Assembly: GCA_015680685.1 (NCBI GenBank)
Contig: MNCI01000003.1
Span: 237,794 to 301,793, forward strand
Source: Gnetum montanum
Taxonomy: Eukaryota; Streptophyta; Gnetopsida; Gnetales; Gnetaceae
Reading direction: 5' to 3'
Length of the DNA stretch: 64,000 nt
Notes under the pieces: model-generated
The model's input: the letters and a program-made list of their open reading frames with translations, nothing else
Database searches by the model: none
What the model was told of the DNA's origin: nothing
In this document: piece after piece, positions 46,574 to 57,929 of the stretch
How positions within the stretch are numbered: position 1 is the first letter of the stretch
Layout: each line of letters begins with the position of its first letter
Made by a program: the position numbers and the translations under genes

Positions 46574-47841
46574 ATTTATTTGAAGTATAAGCAACTCGAA
46601 ATTTTTAATTACATGCAAGTGCAAGAAACAAGACCACAGAGATTTAAAAACAAATGCAAGATATAAAAAATCAAAATGATACAAAGCATAGATCAATTAA
46701 AACTTGAAAGTGTACTATATTGATCTAAACATGATTAAAATAACCGTATAATCAAAAGAGAAATAAACGTGGGCCACCCAAACCACACCATCTTATTTAA
46801 TTGAACTCTAAATATATAATTTTATTTATTTTAACTACATATATCTATATATAATTAAAATATAATTATGATTTCCTTCCCAATCTTATTATAAAGTAAA
46901 AATCAACAACATGCGGACTACTTTGAGCACAAGACCCATACTAAACTTAATGAGGATAGACTCATATTAGATTGTGGCTAGTCACAACTTTTGAATATTT
47001 CCTTGGGACTTTTTTTTTTTGGAAAATGGGTTCGAAAGGGGAAATGGAGGTTAGGGTGAGGATAGCTGCCAAACCCCATCACACTTAAGAACTTATTACA
47101 TTGCCAATGAACACGGTCCTCATTCTTATTATTTTTTATTTTTACTTTATATATATATATATTAATTTTTTTTGAGAAAACTTTGCTCATGGTGTACTTC
47201 ATTCTTAAGGTAGGAATTCTAATATGAGTCTGGCCGATTAGCTACACTACCAATGAACATGGTCCTTTCGGAACTTGGCCCATAGTGTAGTTCAACCCTC
47301 GTACATGTGCCTTTGATTATAATTTGATGACATCATATTATGTCTCTTGGGTGGCTAAGGGTTCTCAAGTGAAGATAAACACACTTGAGGGCTAAGGCTT
47401 TGGAAAGGAAAATGGGGTTTTCCAAGGTCAATTAGTGATTATGGCTAACCATTCTCCAACATCACCTATCCTACACTCACATGATCATGATGATTACATG
47501 ATAAGTTAGCACAAATCTCATGCTCCATAATCCACCATAACTAGAGAAACTAAAACCTTGAAAAAGACCGGGAAAGCATTATTGAAATATATAGCATAAA
47601 AGAGATTTTATGTAATACTAATAAGAAATATTATATAAAGCATTATACTAACATTATTTTTCAATGGTGCTTTGATGACCCAATGCCTAGTAACTCAAAA
47701 GACCATAATGATTATTAAAATCATATGCAAAGAAAAAATCAAAACAATATGCCATGGAAGAAATGATGGAAATGCAAAGAAAATATGCAAATGCAACTAT
47801 ACACAAATGAAATGCATGATAAAGAGGAAGAAAGCATGCAA
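46574..47841. other. Element H region between integrase end and 3' LTR
   Basis: About 1.3 kb, AT-rich. A second copy of the aagtataagcaactc motif follows the LTR directly. A (TA) run sits at 47148-47162. No frame is supported and no polypurine tract was seen at the LTR. Confidence 0.45.
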
Positions 47842-48261
47842 CTAAGTATCTACTAGGTGTCCACGTGGGGCACTTGAGTAGAAATGCTTCAAATGAAATG
47901 CATTAAAATTTCTATGTAACCTATATCCTTGCACATCAGCAACCTTGTACACATTGGGGCCAATGACATCTTTAATTTTGAATGGGCCTGATCAAATAGG
48001 AGAGAACTTACCTTGAAGATTTGTTTGGTTACATGTTCTACCTGTTTCCAAGACTATGTCTTCTATCTTAAAGACTTCACCAACATACTTCTTGTCAAGA
48101 CATTGTTTAACAATTTGTTGATGCTTAAGATTATGAAAATCGAGACCTAATCTTAACTTGCTTGATCGTTTTCTATCAAGTTTTTCTTTGATATAAGTTT
48201 CAATGATAGGTTTAGGTCTTGGTGGGTTATCAGATATAGCCTTTCTAGGAGAATGTTCCAT
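47842..48261 (-). pseudogene. Element H integrase C-terminus
   Basis: The frame 48261-47992 (KKYVGEVFKIEDIVLETG, GKFSPI) continues after one stop into SGPFKIKDVIGPNVYKV and NFNAFHLKHFYSS, ending at a stop at 47842-47844. This is the barrel-like C-terminal domain of Ty3 integrase; zinc-binding and DDE parts are absent. Confidence 0.75.
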
Positions 48262-48271
48262 GGATGTGTCA

Positions 48272-48990
48272 TTAAAATTTTAGCACACCTCCAAATGTTT
48301 TAAGAGGTAGGGTGTTACTTACATATTTATCTTCCTCTAAAGGTGATGGATCAGTCAGATGAAATCCATTGTATTGTTGATAAGGCAAGGTGTCTCCATA
48401 GATTTCTTCCCATTCTCTAGGACTTTGATAGGATTGGGTGGAATCTACATGAGAGACAGGATTTATTTTTGTAATTCCACTCACATAGTCATTTTCAACA
48501 TGTTCGCTATGCTCAACCTCAATAACCCCAACATACAGATTAGTGTTTTGATCTTCCAAAGGTTGATTTTGTTGATCCAAGGCTATTATTACTTGTTTGT
48601 AGAAGGGTTCTCGAGGTATAGTCATGTACTCAGATTTTCCTTTGATAGGGATTAATAGCCCCGAGAAATCTGACCTAAAGAAGCCCCCAAAATTGGCTCC
48701 AAAAGTCCTAGATAGGAGCACACCATAGGTGAGTGACATGTCAACTACTAAGATATCTATGTAACATGTGAACGTAGGGTATTGTTTAAGTTGCACTTTC
48801 ACTCCTTTTAATGACCCTACTACAGGTACATTGGATCCATTAAGTTGAATCACATTTTTCATTTATGGTATCATTTGTGCTCCTAAAGCCTCACATACCT
48901 CAAGAGGCATGACACTAACAGTTGCTCCAGAATCCATCAAACAATTGTGAACATTCTTTTCTAAAATAATTAGAGTTATTAGGAAAGGAG
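48272..48990 (-). pseudogene. Element H aspartic protease
   Basis: NCLMDSGATVSVMPLEVCEA (near 48930) carries the intact DSGA active site. After one stop a 196-codon frame runs VVGSLKGVKVQLKQYPTF, DILVVDM, GVLLSRTFGANFGG and a gag-pol linker-like tail. The final part before 48272 has no counterpart in the usual reverse transcriptase; the deletion joint lies here. Confidence 0.8.
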
Positions 48991-48999
48991 TTTGCTCTT

Positions 49000-50598
49000 T
49001 CTTACTCATCATGGAATTGTTTACATTTTGTACTGATAATGTGTTGGGACTTTTTGTGAAGTGAACTTACCTTTCAGGGGTTGGGGATTTTTCTTTATTA
49101 GTTTTCAATTTATGAACTATCTCTTGAACCACTTCTTTTATTTTGTCAAAATGTAATAGATCATACATTGAAATGCTAGCTTTGATTTTCTTCAAATCCT
49201 CAACCAGATCATAAGTCTTAGGTACTTCTTTGGCTTCCGGTTGAGGTGGAGTTCTTCTAAGTATAGAAGGTGGATTTGGTTGTTGTGGGGTGTTTTTTTC
49301 GGATGATCCAATTTGAGTATTTGTGTTACTTTGACTAGGAGCTCTTCTGTTTGAGGAAGTGTAAGGGTCATTCCTAGTTTGTTGCTATGTGTTGTTCATG
49401 ATGCCACTAAGTTTACGGTAATGAGCATTATGTGGGTTGGGGTCACTTACCATAACTTGCTCTAATGAGGAAACCTCTTCATTTTCTGTTTGATGAGCTA
49501 CATTAATGACCATAATAGGAGGTTTTCCATTTTGTTGACTTTGGGTGTTGTTGCCATATAATGCTAAAAATTGGGGACAAGTCTACTCAGAATGTTACCT
49601 AGTGTTATGGAGCAACAATAATTATAATTGTTTGATGAACTAGTCTTTTTTGGTTGTATAAGACGCTGGTTATTTCTCTTTAATTCACCTACTTTATTTG
49701 AAGGTTTTTGAAGCGAAGTTAATATCTGGGTCATTTGATCTTGAGTTTGAGTTGGGGGTTCAGTAGGATTAGATACCTTATTTGGGTTTATGATGGACTG
49801 AACTAAGGCCTTTGATTGATCCTCATTCAAACCAGTGTTAGATGGTAGGAACGGAGAAGATGTAGGATCTTGAAAGTAGTTGTTTGTAGGTTGAGTCATT
49901 TGAAGGGGAATGGGAGTTTGGAACATAGTATTGGCCATTGGGAAAATTGGTAAAGGTATAGGATTAGATTGCATGGGATTACTAATGCTCATCATTCTAA
50001 ATTGAGTTTGAATGTTGTTCATAAGGGTAATTTGTTCTAGCTCCATGGATTTAACCATTGCTCCCTATATTTCTGTTATGTTAGGGTCCGATTTGATGGC
50101 ATAGGTGAAAAATGGGTCAATGATAGAGAGGTAAAAGTTGAGGATGCCATCGATTTGTGGACGCATCTCATTTGGCACATAGGCAAGACGATGAAGGAAT
50201 CTAAGGTTGTAATTCCTGACATTTTCCCCAGGTAGCTTTCTTAAGCTAATGAAGTTGCTACATGCTATGGCAGGGCTTGTAAATTTGTCAAATTGGATCA
50301 AAAACTTATTTTTGAACTCCTGCCATGAGTTAATAGAGGCATTGGGAAGCATCAAGGACCATTGGATTGCTTTGGTTCTAAATGTTGTCACAAACACCCT
50401 ACATGCTACATCATTTTGGACAATGTTGTGGATTCCAAGTAAGATTTCAAAACATTGTACATGTTGGCGGGCATCACTAGTAGGGTTTGTGGGATCGTAG
50501 AACAAATTTATGTTCTGAAGTGACTTCGGGATGTCGTTGTAGTGAGTAAAGTTAAAGGGGTTACTGACCAAGGGAGCTAAGGGTTGATTGACTGCCAT
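49000..50598 (-). pseudogene. Element H gag
   Basis: ATG at 50598 (MAVNQPLAPLVSNPFNF) opens a 177-codon frame with the retrotransposon gag core: AIQWSLMLPNASINSWQEF and FIQFDKF-like. After one stop a second 164-codon frame (50058-49564) is Pro/Gln/Asn-rich, ending NYNYCCSITLGN where a zinc knuckle would be. The region to 49000 shows YDLLHFDKIKEVVQEIVHKL, typical of the end of gag before protease in Tat-like elements. Only a few stops. Confidence 0.8.
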
Positions 50599-51333
50599 CT
50601 TAGTCTGGGTTCTCTTAATAATAAAACTTGAAAAATGTGAGGCTCGTTGTTTCCTTAATGCAAAGAGATGAGTGACTGGTCAATTAGAAGTAGAGGAGAG
50701 TTTACTCATAAAATAGAACTATAAAATATAATTATTAGAATAAAACTATAAAATTGCATAAAAAGAAAAGAAAATACTGAAATAATATTTTTTTTGGTAA
50801 AGAAAAAAAACTCTAAAATATGCTATATATATATTTTAAAAAAGATACATATGTATATATTTTTAAAAGAAAAATAAATATATAAAATTGAAATACTTAT
50901 AAAATTAAAAAGGGAAACAATAAAATGCAAGATTTTAGAAAAATAAATTTAAAATTGCATAATTAAATAACACCACCTTAGTTATCTCAAGACTAAGGTA
51001 AGGATCGCCAAAACACAAATTTGAAAATGGGACTGAAAAATGAGAATTTAAAAAAATTAAAGAAAAATGGGTGATGAGACCCAAAAGTTTTTAAAAAATG
51101 AATTTTGGGAACCAGAAATAAAGGGCTCAGAAATTATTTAAAAATATTTTTCAAGGCAATGGTTGAAAATAAGAATTTTAAATAAAACAAGTTCAAAACA
51201 AGAAAAATAAAATTTTTCAAGAAATAAAAATCGAATGGGAACTGAAAAAGAACAGAAAATTGATATTTTAGAAAATGAGATAGCAATGGCTAGTAAAATA
51301 GCAAAAAAGTTGATAAACAAAAAGTAGGAGAAA
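50599..51333. other. Element H 5' leader
   Basis: AT-rich, A-runs on the plus strand, no coding frame. It is the untranslated leader between primer site and gag. Confidence 0.6.
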
Positions 51334-51352
51334 GGCCCTCCTTCTAGCACCA
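51334..51352 (-). other. Element H primer binding site candidate
   Basis: Minus-strand TGGTGCTAGAAGGAGGGCC, six bases from the LTR end, has the form of a Ty3 primer site. The tRNA is not certain. Confidence 0.6.
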
Positions 51353-51358
51353 AAAAGG

Positions 51359-52367
51359 TGTTAATGCATAAATTTTGGTCACACCAACAGCAGGAAAGAA
51401 AACTTGTTTTAGGAGACTATTGCCTAAGGCACCTCTTATATGGGTATGGAAACTTGAGAATAGTCTCAGTCGGAAAAGGCTATGTGGCCTTTTGCAAATA
51501 ATAAACTAAAAGAAATCTGGAATTAAAATGAAATAATTGTTTTCGATACAATAAGTAAAGAAATGAATTTTGCCTGGTCTAGCCATTCCACCAGCCTCGT
51601 GCTTCGTTAGGAACGCTGTTGCTGGTGTCCTCTACTAGACAGGAAGACTATGACCACCACCTGAAGAAGGACGAAGGAGAAGCTGGATCTCACACCACCA
51701 AGAGAGATCGTTGGGGAGAAGAAAGGCTACATCATCCTATAGCCTGCCACTGGCATGAATCTGCATTGTCACTACTAGTTCGCTACAATAGCCCAGGAGG
51801 GAGGAAAGAGGTCACTGTAGTTGCTAGGAGGACCACCGCAACCTACCACACGCCTTGGTCGTTGACATGTTGCTGTCCACTGTAGAAAATAAAGAAACTG
51901 TTGCTTGTGGATTTTCTATTATCTTTTGCTGCTACGTGCATTGTGCATTGCCAATGGGTAGGTAGTAGGGAGAGAAAGCCTATGATGCATGTGCTGCATA
52001 GAGACTCCCTTGCTGCTCCTACATTGTCTACCTACCTGAAATAAAAGAAAAGAAAAAAAAAATACGTAACTATCCTCCTGGTTAACCCAAGATCTGATCC
52101 CCCCTCCTTCCCTTTGAAAGAGAAATTGTTATTTCTGGTTTTTAAGCCCCCAGAAGAACCCGAACCCCCCACCACCCCCCTCCCCCCCCAAATCGATTTT
52201 GGTCCTCCTTTGGCTTTCATGAAATAATGTTACATAATTTTTTTTATATTTTTTATTTAAAAAAACCTCATTATCTAATCTTCTTTACATATGTCTAAGC
52301 CATCCAAGATATCACTCTTATAGTTTATTTGAAATATAAGCAACTCTAAGTCTTCTTGTGTTCAACA
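51359..52367 (-). repeat. Element H 5' LTR
   Basis: TGTTAATGC to TTCAACA on the plus strand, about 140 bp longer than the other LTR because of extra sequence at about 51720-51780 and 52050-52110. Confidence 0.8.
52147..52192 (-). other. C-rich tract, potential G-quadruplex on the element's sense strand
   Basis: Runs of five to eight C (cccccag, cccccc, cccccctcccccccc) give several G runs on the minus strand, the transcribed-sense strand of element H. The other LTR has only shorter runs at the same place. Confidence 0.7.
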
Positions 52368-53835
52368 GTTTATCTTTTCTTCTCACATTCATCATCCATC
52401 TAAGTATTTGCATTTCTACCACATTAATTTGTTGATCATGGCCCTATGCTTAGCATGGGTGAGGTTGACATCAACAGGTATTAACATTGATTGGATAATT
52501 GAATAGATAATGATGTAAGTCTTTAAAGAAATAACATCACAACTATTTATTAAATGTATTCTACTAAAATATTTTATTTTATTTGCTAGAGGATCATCAT
52601 TTAGAGGTTAAATGCTCATTCTCTCAAGGTGGCTCTTGAGAGAATGAGTGAAAGCATAGCATCTCTCCCGTGGCTACATACATGAGTTGTAAGTGATAGT
52701 TTCTTCTTTGTTTACTTAGTAGTTTTATTAAAATGGGAAGAAATTTTGTTCAACTTTACTTCATTTTCACTAAGTGATCTTAATTTGACTTGTAATCAAA
52801 ATCAAATATGTTTTTTAATTCAATTTAGCTATTGCTAAATGGAAAAAATGGAATTTAATGTTTTACATATCAAAATTTGCTTAATGAGGAGATAAATGTA
52901 GCTTAAATTAAAGAAGAAGTTAGTTCTTATAAAGAGAACAAGGTAGAAATGCATTAACTAAATTTGCTAATTTTGATAATGATTTTGCTAATCAATTTTT
53001 TTTAAAAAAATTTGATTCACTAATGAATAATAATTAGTAATGTTCGTGGTATTGATGTTGCTACATGTGCTCATCTACGAGTTTTTAAGGGCTCTAGAGC
53101 AGATGACTATGTAAATGAATGTGCTAACATTTATGTTTATGGTAACAAAAAGTGAGTGCTAAGGTGGTATGTAGTACACTATGTGTTTAAGTGAGTTACA
53201 TAGTCATGATACATTGTAGCTATTGCTACCTTGTGGGTATATTTTTCAAGTATTTTGTCCTACATTGACATATAGAAACATGAAAATCATTTTTACCTAT
53301 TTCTATTGAAAAATTTTATTATAAAATTTAAGCTAAATTGATCTCATTATCAAGTAAATTCAAGATGTAAAATATTGAAATACATTACTATTTTGACTGA
53401 TTTGATACTAATAGTTAAATTGAGTAAAAAATAAGAAAATTTAATTTAAGTTATAAATGACATTAAGATTAATTAATCATGAAATTGAATTGAAGTTAGG
53501 AAAAATTAGTTCTATTTTAGCAAAAATTCTAAGAAAAAGGGCAAAGTTAATTGATAAAAGAAATAATAAAATAATTATGAATAGAAATGGGTTTAAATGA
53601 GAATATGAATTATTCTATGCATCAACTATTGGTTAAATATTAGTTTGCACAATATTGTATCTTAATGTACTAGGTTCAAAACTCAGCATTGGTAGCCCTT
53701 TTCATTTCCTATATTGGGTTTAAAGCTAAATTCTAGGATAAAGGTGTGTTTTAGGTACTAATGTATTTATTGATACCTTCTAGAAAATATGGGGTGTTGA
53801 AACCTGTAACTATTTGATTGTATGTACATAAGAAT
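52368..53835. other. AT-rich sequence without recognised genes
   Basis: No family recognised apart from the hairpin at 52615-52648. Confidence 0.5.
52615..52648. other. Perfect 14-bp inverted repeat with 6-base loop
   Basis: CTCATTCTCTCAAG, loop gtggct, then its exact complement CTTGAGAGAATGAG. No poly-T follows. Confidence 0.85.
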
Positions 53836-53839
53836 ATGA

Positions 53840-54045
53840 AATTGAAACCAAGTCCTAAACATGATTGGTCTTTATAGACTTTATCTCTTCCATTATAGAG
53901 TTCATCCATTCCTTACTAGCAGGTGATGAAAGAGCCTCCTCATATATACATGGCTCATCATTATGGAGATCCATCATAAGTGCTTCCTCTTCAATTATAA
54001 AATGATAATGAGGAATGCTTTTGTGAGTGCTCTTATGTAGCTAGG
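53840..54045 (-). pseudogene. Ty1/copia fragment before reverse transcriptase
   Basis: The minus strand reads DEPCIYEEALSSPASKEW followed by MNSIMEEIKSIKTNHV*DLV, the characteristic start of copia reverse transcriptase. Only about 65 codons remain. Confidence 0.7.
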
Positions 54046-54096
54046 GTTTTTGAGAGGTTTTCTTTTGTGAAGGTAATTATCTAATGGGTAAGTTGC

Positions 54097-54610
54097 TATA
54101 GGAAAACATGTCTTGTTTGTGGGTTGAAGATTATTGCCCTTTGGAATGGGGGCTAAAGGACCATAAAGACTCTCACGAATTCCATGTTATCACAACCATC
54201 ATTAAAGAATTATATTAGACTTGATTCCTTTATGTGCTTTGTCACAAGGATATATAGACTTGTAGAGGAGCTTTGGCTTTGATGCTTGGACAACCTCCCT
54301 TCTCTTTAAGAGTGTAACTTAAGGCTACATACATTAGAGTAGGTGTGTGCCTTAGCTCTTATAGGAGAACAATGTCTCTTGTGGTTGTGTGTGCTTGTTG
54401 TGGTCATGCTTGTGTGTTTTGTGTTGGTCATGTCACTTATATGATTTCATGTGCATCCTTGATATGCTCATAATCCATGAACTAACAGGTGATGTACGTT
54501 TATGCTATATGTGCAAGTGTTGTGATTCTTGAGGCATAGTCCATCTTGGGTTCACTCTAGATCTTCTAGCTAATTTTGGATTCAAGGATGATGCCAAATG
54601 ATGCTTTGTC
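54097..54610 (+). repeat. Element G 5' LTR
   Basis: Matched over its first approximately 240 bp by 57018-57255; the right edge is set only by the primer-site-like sequence at 54630-54641. Confidence 0.7.
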
Positions 54611-54724
54611 AAAGTAGTGGCTTTAGACTTAGTATCAGAGTTGTGTTTTGTGGTTTGAGGCTACTATAGTTTCTAGGTACATGGTTTGTGATCATGATTC
54701 ATTGTTTGTAATGTGTGTACTACC

Positions 54725-55870
54725 ATGATGCACAAAAAGAAGAGAAAAGGGAGCCAAAATCTTGATAATACTTCCCTTGGTCCCAATCCTCATAATGAAC
54801 TAGTTGGAGATGGTAGTCAAGTGCACAAGGTGATGCATGATCATGCAAATGTGTACAAGGATGTACATGAAAATGAGAACGTTGAGATAATTGGTGAGAA
54901 AGATAATGATGAATCCCCTAAAAAGATGCAAGAATTATGGAGCCATTTATTACAAGTAGATAACATCATCATATGTAGTTTTATGATCCAAGAGCTAGTG
55001 GATGTAATGGAAGTTCCTTTCCTTCCAGAGTTGGGGTCTAGCATAAAATACAAACTTTTCCAAACTCAAAACTTTGTGCTCAAGAATTGGGTTGAGCCCC
55101 TTGGGGATATTGTTGATGACCTCCAACTTATCAACCAAGAGATTTTCCATGAAAATCAAGAGATGTAATCATTGAAAGAAACTCAACAAGCTTTGTATAA
55201 AACTTAACAAAGGAAGATTTAAGGATTTGGAAAAGAAATTAGATGATGAGATTGTAATCATAAAAGATTAGTTGTCTATGCAAGCAAGGGCATTGGCATC
55301 AAGGCTAAGTTGATCAATTTTCAAGTTCTAAGCTAAGGAACCAAAAATCTATGAGGGGATAGGGATGATACTATGATAGATACCTTTCTATTTAAAATAG
55401 AAGAATTCCTAGAAATGTATGAATATGCCATTGAAATACAAGCTCATGTTGCCCAATTCTTGGATGGAATAGAAAAACCCTTGTGGCTTGGCATGCTTTA
55501 AGAAGAAAAGTCTGGGATATAGACAGACCTATCAAAACATGAAACCACTTCAAGGAGGCTTTGATTTAGAACTTTTGTCCAGGAAATTCCATTAACAAAA
55601 CTTGGGTGAAGCTAAAGGAGTTCTAACATATAGGAGATCTAGAAGAGCATATTCTAAAATAGTGAAATATCTTCGTATAAATCTCAAAACTTGATCAGGA
55701 TACTAAGTATAGACTATTTCTCAATGGCCTCAAACCCTTGATCTAGCATGAGCTCAAACTTTGTAAAATTATAAGATTTAGGGAGGCCATCCAAGTTGCT
55801 ACCACTTTATTTGATTACAAGATGGGAAAGAAGGATAAGGATGTAGAGGAGGAGCCACTTGAGAGCATGA
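54725..55870 (+). pseudogene. Element G gag
   Basis: ATG at 54725 (MMHKKKRKGS) opens about 147 codons, Asp/Glu/His-rich, ending before 55168. After stops, YEGIGDDTMIDTFLFKIEEF, FLDGIEKPLWLGML and FLNGLKPL lead to REAIQVATTLFDYKMGK. This order is the Ty3 chromovirus gag core. No protease, reverse transcriptase or integrase follows before the 3' LTR. Confidence 0.75.
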
Positions 55871-57017
55871 AAGAGGGTGTTACATCTTAGAGAGATGATG
55901 GGTAAGTAAGTTTAGGTGAATTTAGATGCTCTTATGTTGAGCTAGCCCCAAGTAAAAAAAACTCATCCTAGGGGTATGAAAAATGTCAGACTTCCCAAGG
56001 ATACCAAGAGTCATGAAACAAATGACCATGTTTTAGAGGGTTCTCTCAATATCCTCTAAGATGTTCAAGCTTAAAATGCTATATCTATGGTGGAGGGCAT
56101 TATGGTTGAGAATGCTCTTAAAATTTTGAAGTTAAAAGTGGTGTTTAATAGACTAGATGAAAATCATAGGTTGAATAAAGTTATACATTAGCCTCATGAT
56201 CAATTGATGATCTCTAACAAGGATGCTGATGAGCAATATATGAGAGTTTTAAACTCCTTCCAATAGGTACATAAGGGCTTGATCACCTTAGCATAAGGTG
56301 GAAGATATGGTATTGAACTAGGGCAACGAGTGCCAAGAGGATCAAAAAGTGGTTAGCCTAGTGCGATTGATTTCTTCGTGAATTAATTCTAGATAGAAAT
56401 GAAAAAAGACAAAGTCCGCATATGATTAAGTGGTGGAGAAGAGTTGGTGAAGAGCATGTTCATGATGATGACTCTAGACTAGTGGTATATGATCTTAACT
56501 ACGTCTCTAAGTAGAAAGTGTAGGATTTTGATTGCATCTTCAAGTATGAAGTTCAAAATTATGACCATGTCTTTGTGTAAGAAGCACAAGATTTTAACTA
56601 TGTCTTCGAGTAGGAAGCATATGATTGAGAATATGTCTTTCAATAAAAAGTATAGGATTGATTGCCTCTAGAAGAATACATCTCTATATCACTGTAAGCA
56701 TGGGAAATATTCACATATTAAGCAAGTCTTACTCCAAGTAGAAAGGTTGGTATAGTTTGCATGAAAAATGGTAAGTCTTTTCTTCCTTAACTTGGGTTAC
56801 GTGAGTATCTCTAAGTCTCAGTTGGATGTCAAGTTGAGTTCAACATTTGTGCTTTACAATGAATTACCCTAGTCGTTGAACCTTCTTGTCTACAATTATT
56901 GAATGGATTTTTGAGTTGTTCAATACCCTTAATATCCATTGTGCTCTTCATGTTTGAAAGAGTGCATGGATAAAGACTTAAGCTTTGAGGATATCGTTTC
57001 TTTTAAGCTAGGGAGAG
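55871..57017. other. Element G interior after gag
   Basis: About 1.1 kb without pol homology that I can see. The 56489-56671 stretch repeats a ctatgtcttcgagtaggaagca-like unit of about 39 bp, imperfectly, several times. Confidence 0.5.
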
Positions 57018-57255
57018 TGTAGGAAAACATGTCTTGTTGGTGGATCGAAGGTTGTTTCCATTCAGAATGAAGATCGAAGGAGCATGGAGATCTTCATGGC
57101 TTCCATGCTATCACAACCATCATTAAAGAAGTACATAGGCCTTGATTCCTTTATGTACTTCATCACAAGGATACACAGGCTTGTGGAGAAGCTTTGGCTT
57201 TGTTACTCAAGCCATCACCCTTCTCTTTAAAAGTAGGGCTTAGGGCTAGATACAT
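57018..57255 (+). repeat. Element G 3' LTR, truncated
   Basis: Follows the polypurine tract; the homology to 54097 onward ends near 57255. Confidence 0.75.
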
Positions 57256-57929
57256 TAGAGATAATCAAAGAATTCATGAAAGGAGAGTAAGCTAGCATGT
57301 CTCTCTCAATTCTTTATTCTCTTCATCCTCTTTGTCACAATCTCTAACAAGGATGAGCATAGGCAAGGAAGAAGAGGCCAAGATAGATGATCTAGTAAAG
57401 ATAATAGGAGAGATTAAAATAGACATGGAGGTAGAGATGGTAATCAAGATAGAGATAGAGACATAGATTGTAAGCACAAAAATGGTAGAGGGCATACCAA
57501 ACAACATAGAAGGGGTCATGATCATTATAGAGATCATGATGAATTTGATGATTATGATGAACTCCTGTTGGCTATAAGGATCATGATCAAAATAAGAAAG
57601 GTTGTTTACATCACTACTAAGCATTAGAGAGACAATCGCATCAAGAAGCTTGACATAAATAATATCCTCAAATGCAAATGAGGCTATAATCTAGATGTAC
57701 AACATTATTTGCAAGCCTTCCATTATGCTTGTGTCTTGCAAAACATCAAAAATGATTAGCTAAAGCTTAATTTTTTTAAGAACACTCATTAAAGAAGCAA
57801 AGAGTTGGTATAGATCTTTGAAACCATAATCCATCAGGAGATAAAACATATTAGATAAAAAATAGACAAGAACAAGAGATGAATTGGGAAAAGTTAGAAA
57901 TTCTAGAAAAGATAAATCTAGAGCATATT
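57256..57929 (+). pseudogene. Athila/Tat-type gag fragment, split by a solo LTR
   Basis: The forward translation shows DNRIKKLDINNILKCK, YNLDVQHYLQAFHYACVLQN and IKND*LKLNF, matching B's RIKRLDMNNI to IENEWQKLKLF block. The upstream part is Arg/Asp-rich like the gag linker. Stops throughout. It ends at the target site of the LTR at 57930. Confidence 0.7.
57925..57929. repeat. Target site duplication of solo LTR, ATATT
   Basis: ATATT left of 57930 and again at 58856-58860. Confidence 0.85.

Larger units (their letters stand above)
45705..52367 (-). mobile_element. Element H: Ty3 element with gag, protease and integrase tail only
   Basis: LTRs at 45705-46573 (3') and 51359-52367 (5') share long blocks (aaattttggtcacaccaac, ggcacctctt, gccagcctcgtgcttcg, ccaccacctgaagaagga). 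Between them, on the minus strand, lie gag, a protease with intact DSGA, and the last part of integrase. Reverse transcriptase, RNase H and the integrase core are deleted, with protease and integrase tail almost touching at about 48265. No clean target duplication is visible. It is unrelated in detail to B, C and D. Confidence 0.85.
54097..57255 (+). mobile_element. Element G: gag-only LTR retrotransposon
   Basis: The 5' LTR (54097-about 54610, TATAGGAAAACATGTC at its start) matches the 3' LTR start at 57018 (TGTAGGAAAACATGTC) through ATCACAACCATCATTAAAGA, CTTGATTCCTTTATGT and CTACATACATTAGAG-like. A primer-site-like TAGTATCAGAGT (initiator tRNA-Met type) follows the 5' LTR, and AAGCTAGGGAGAG precedes the 3' LTR as polypurine tract. 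Only gag is found in the 2.3-kb interior. The 3' LTR is cut at about 57255 by a gag fragment of the Athila/Tat-type family. Confidence 0.8.
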
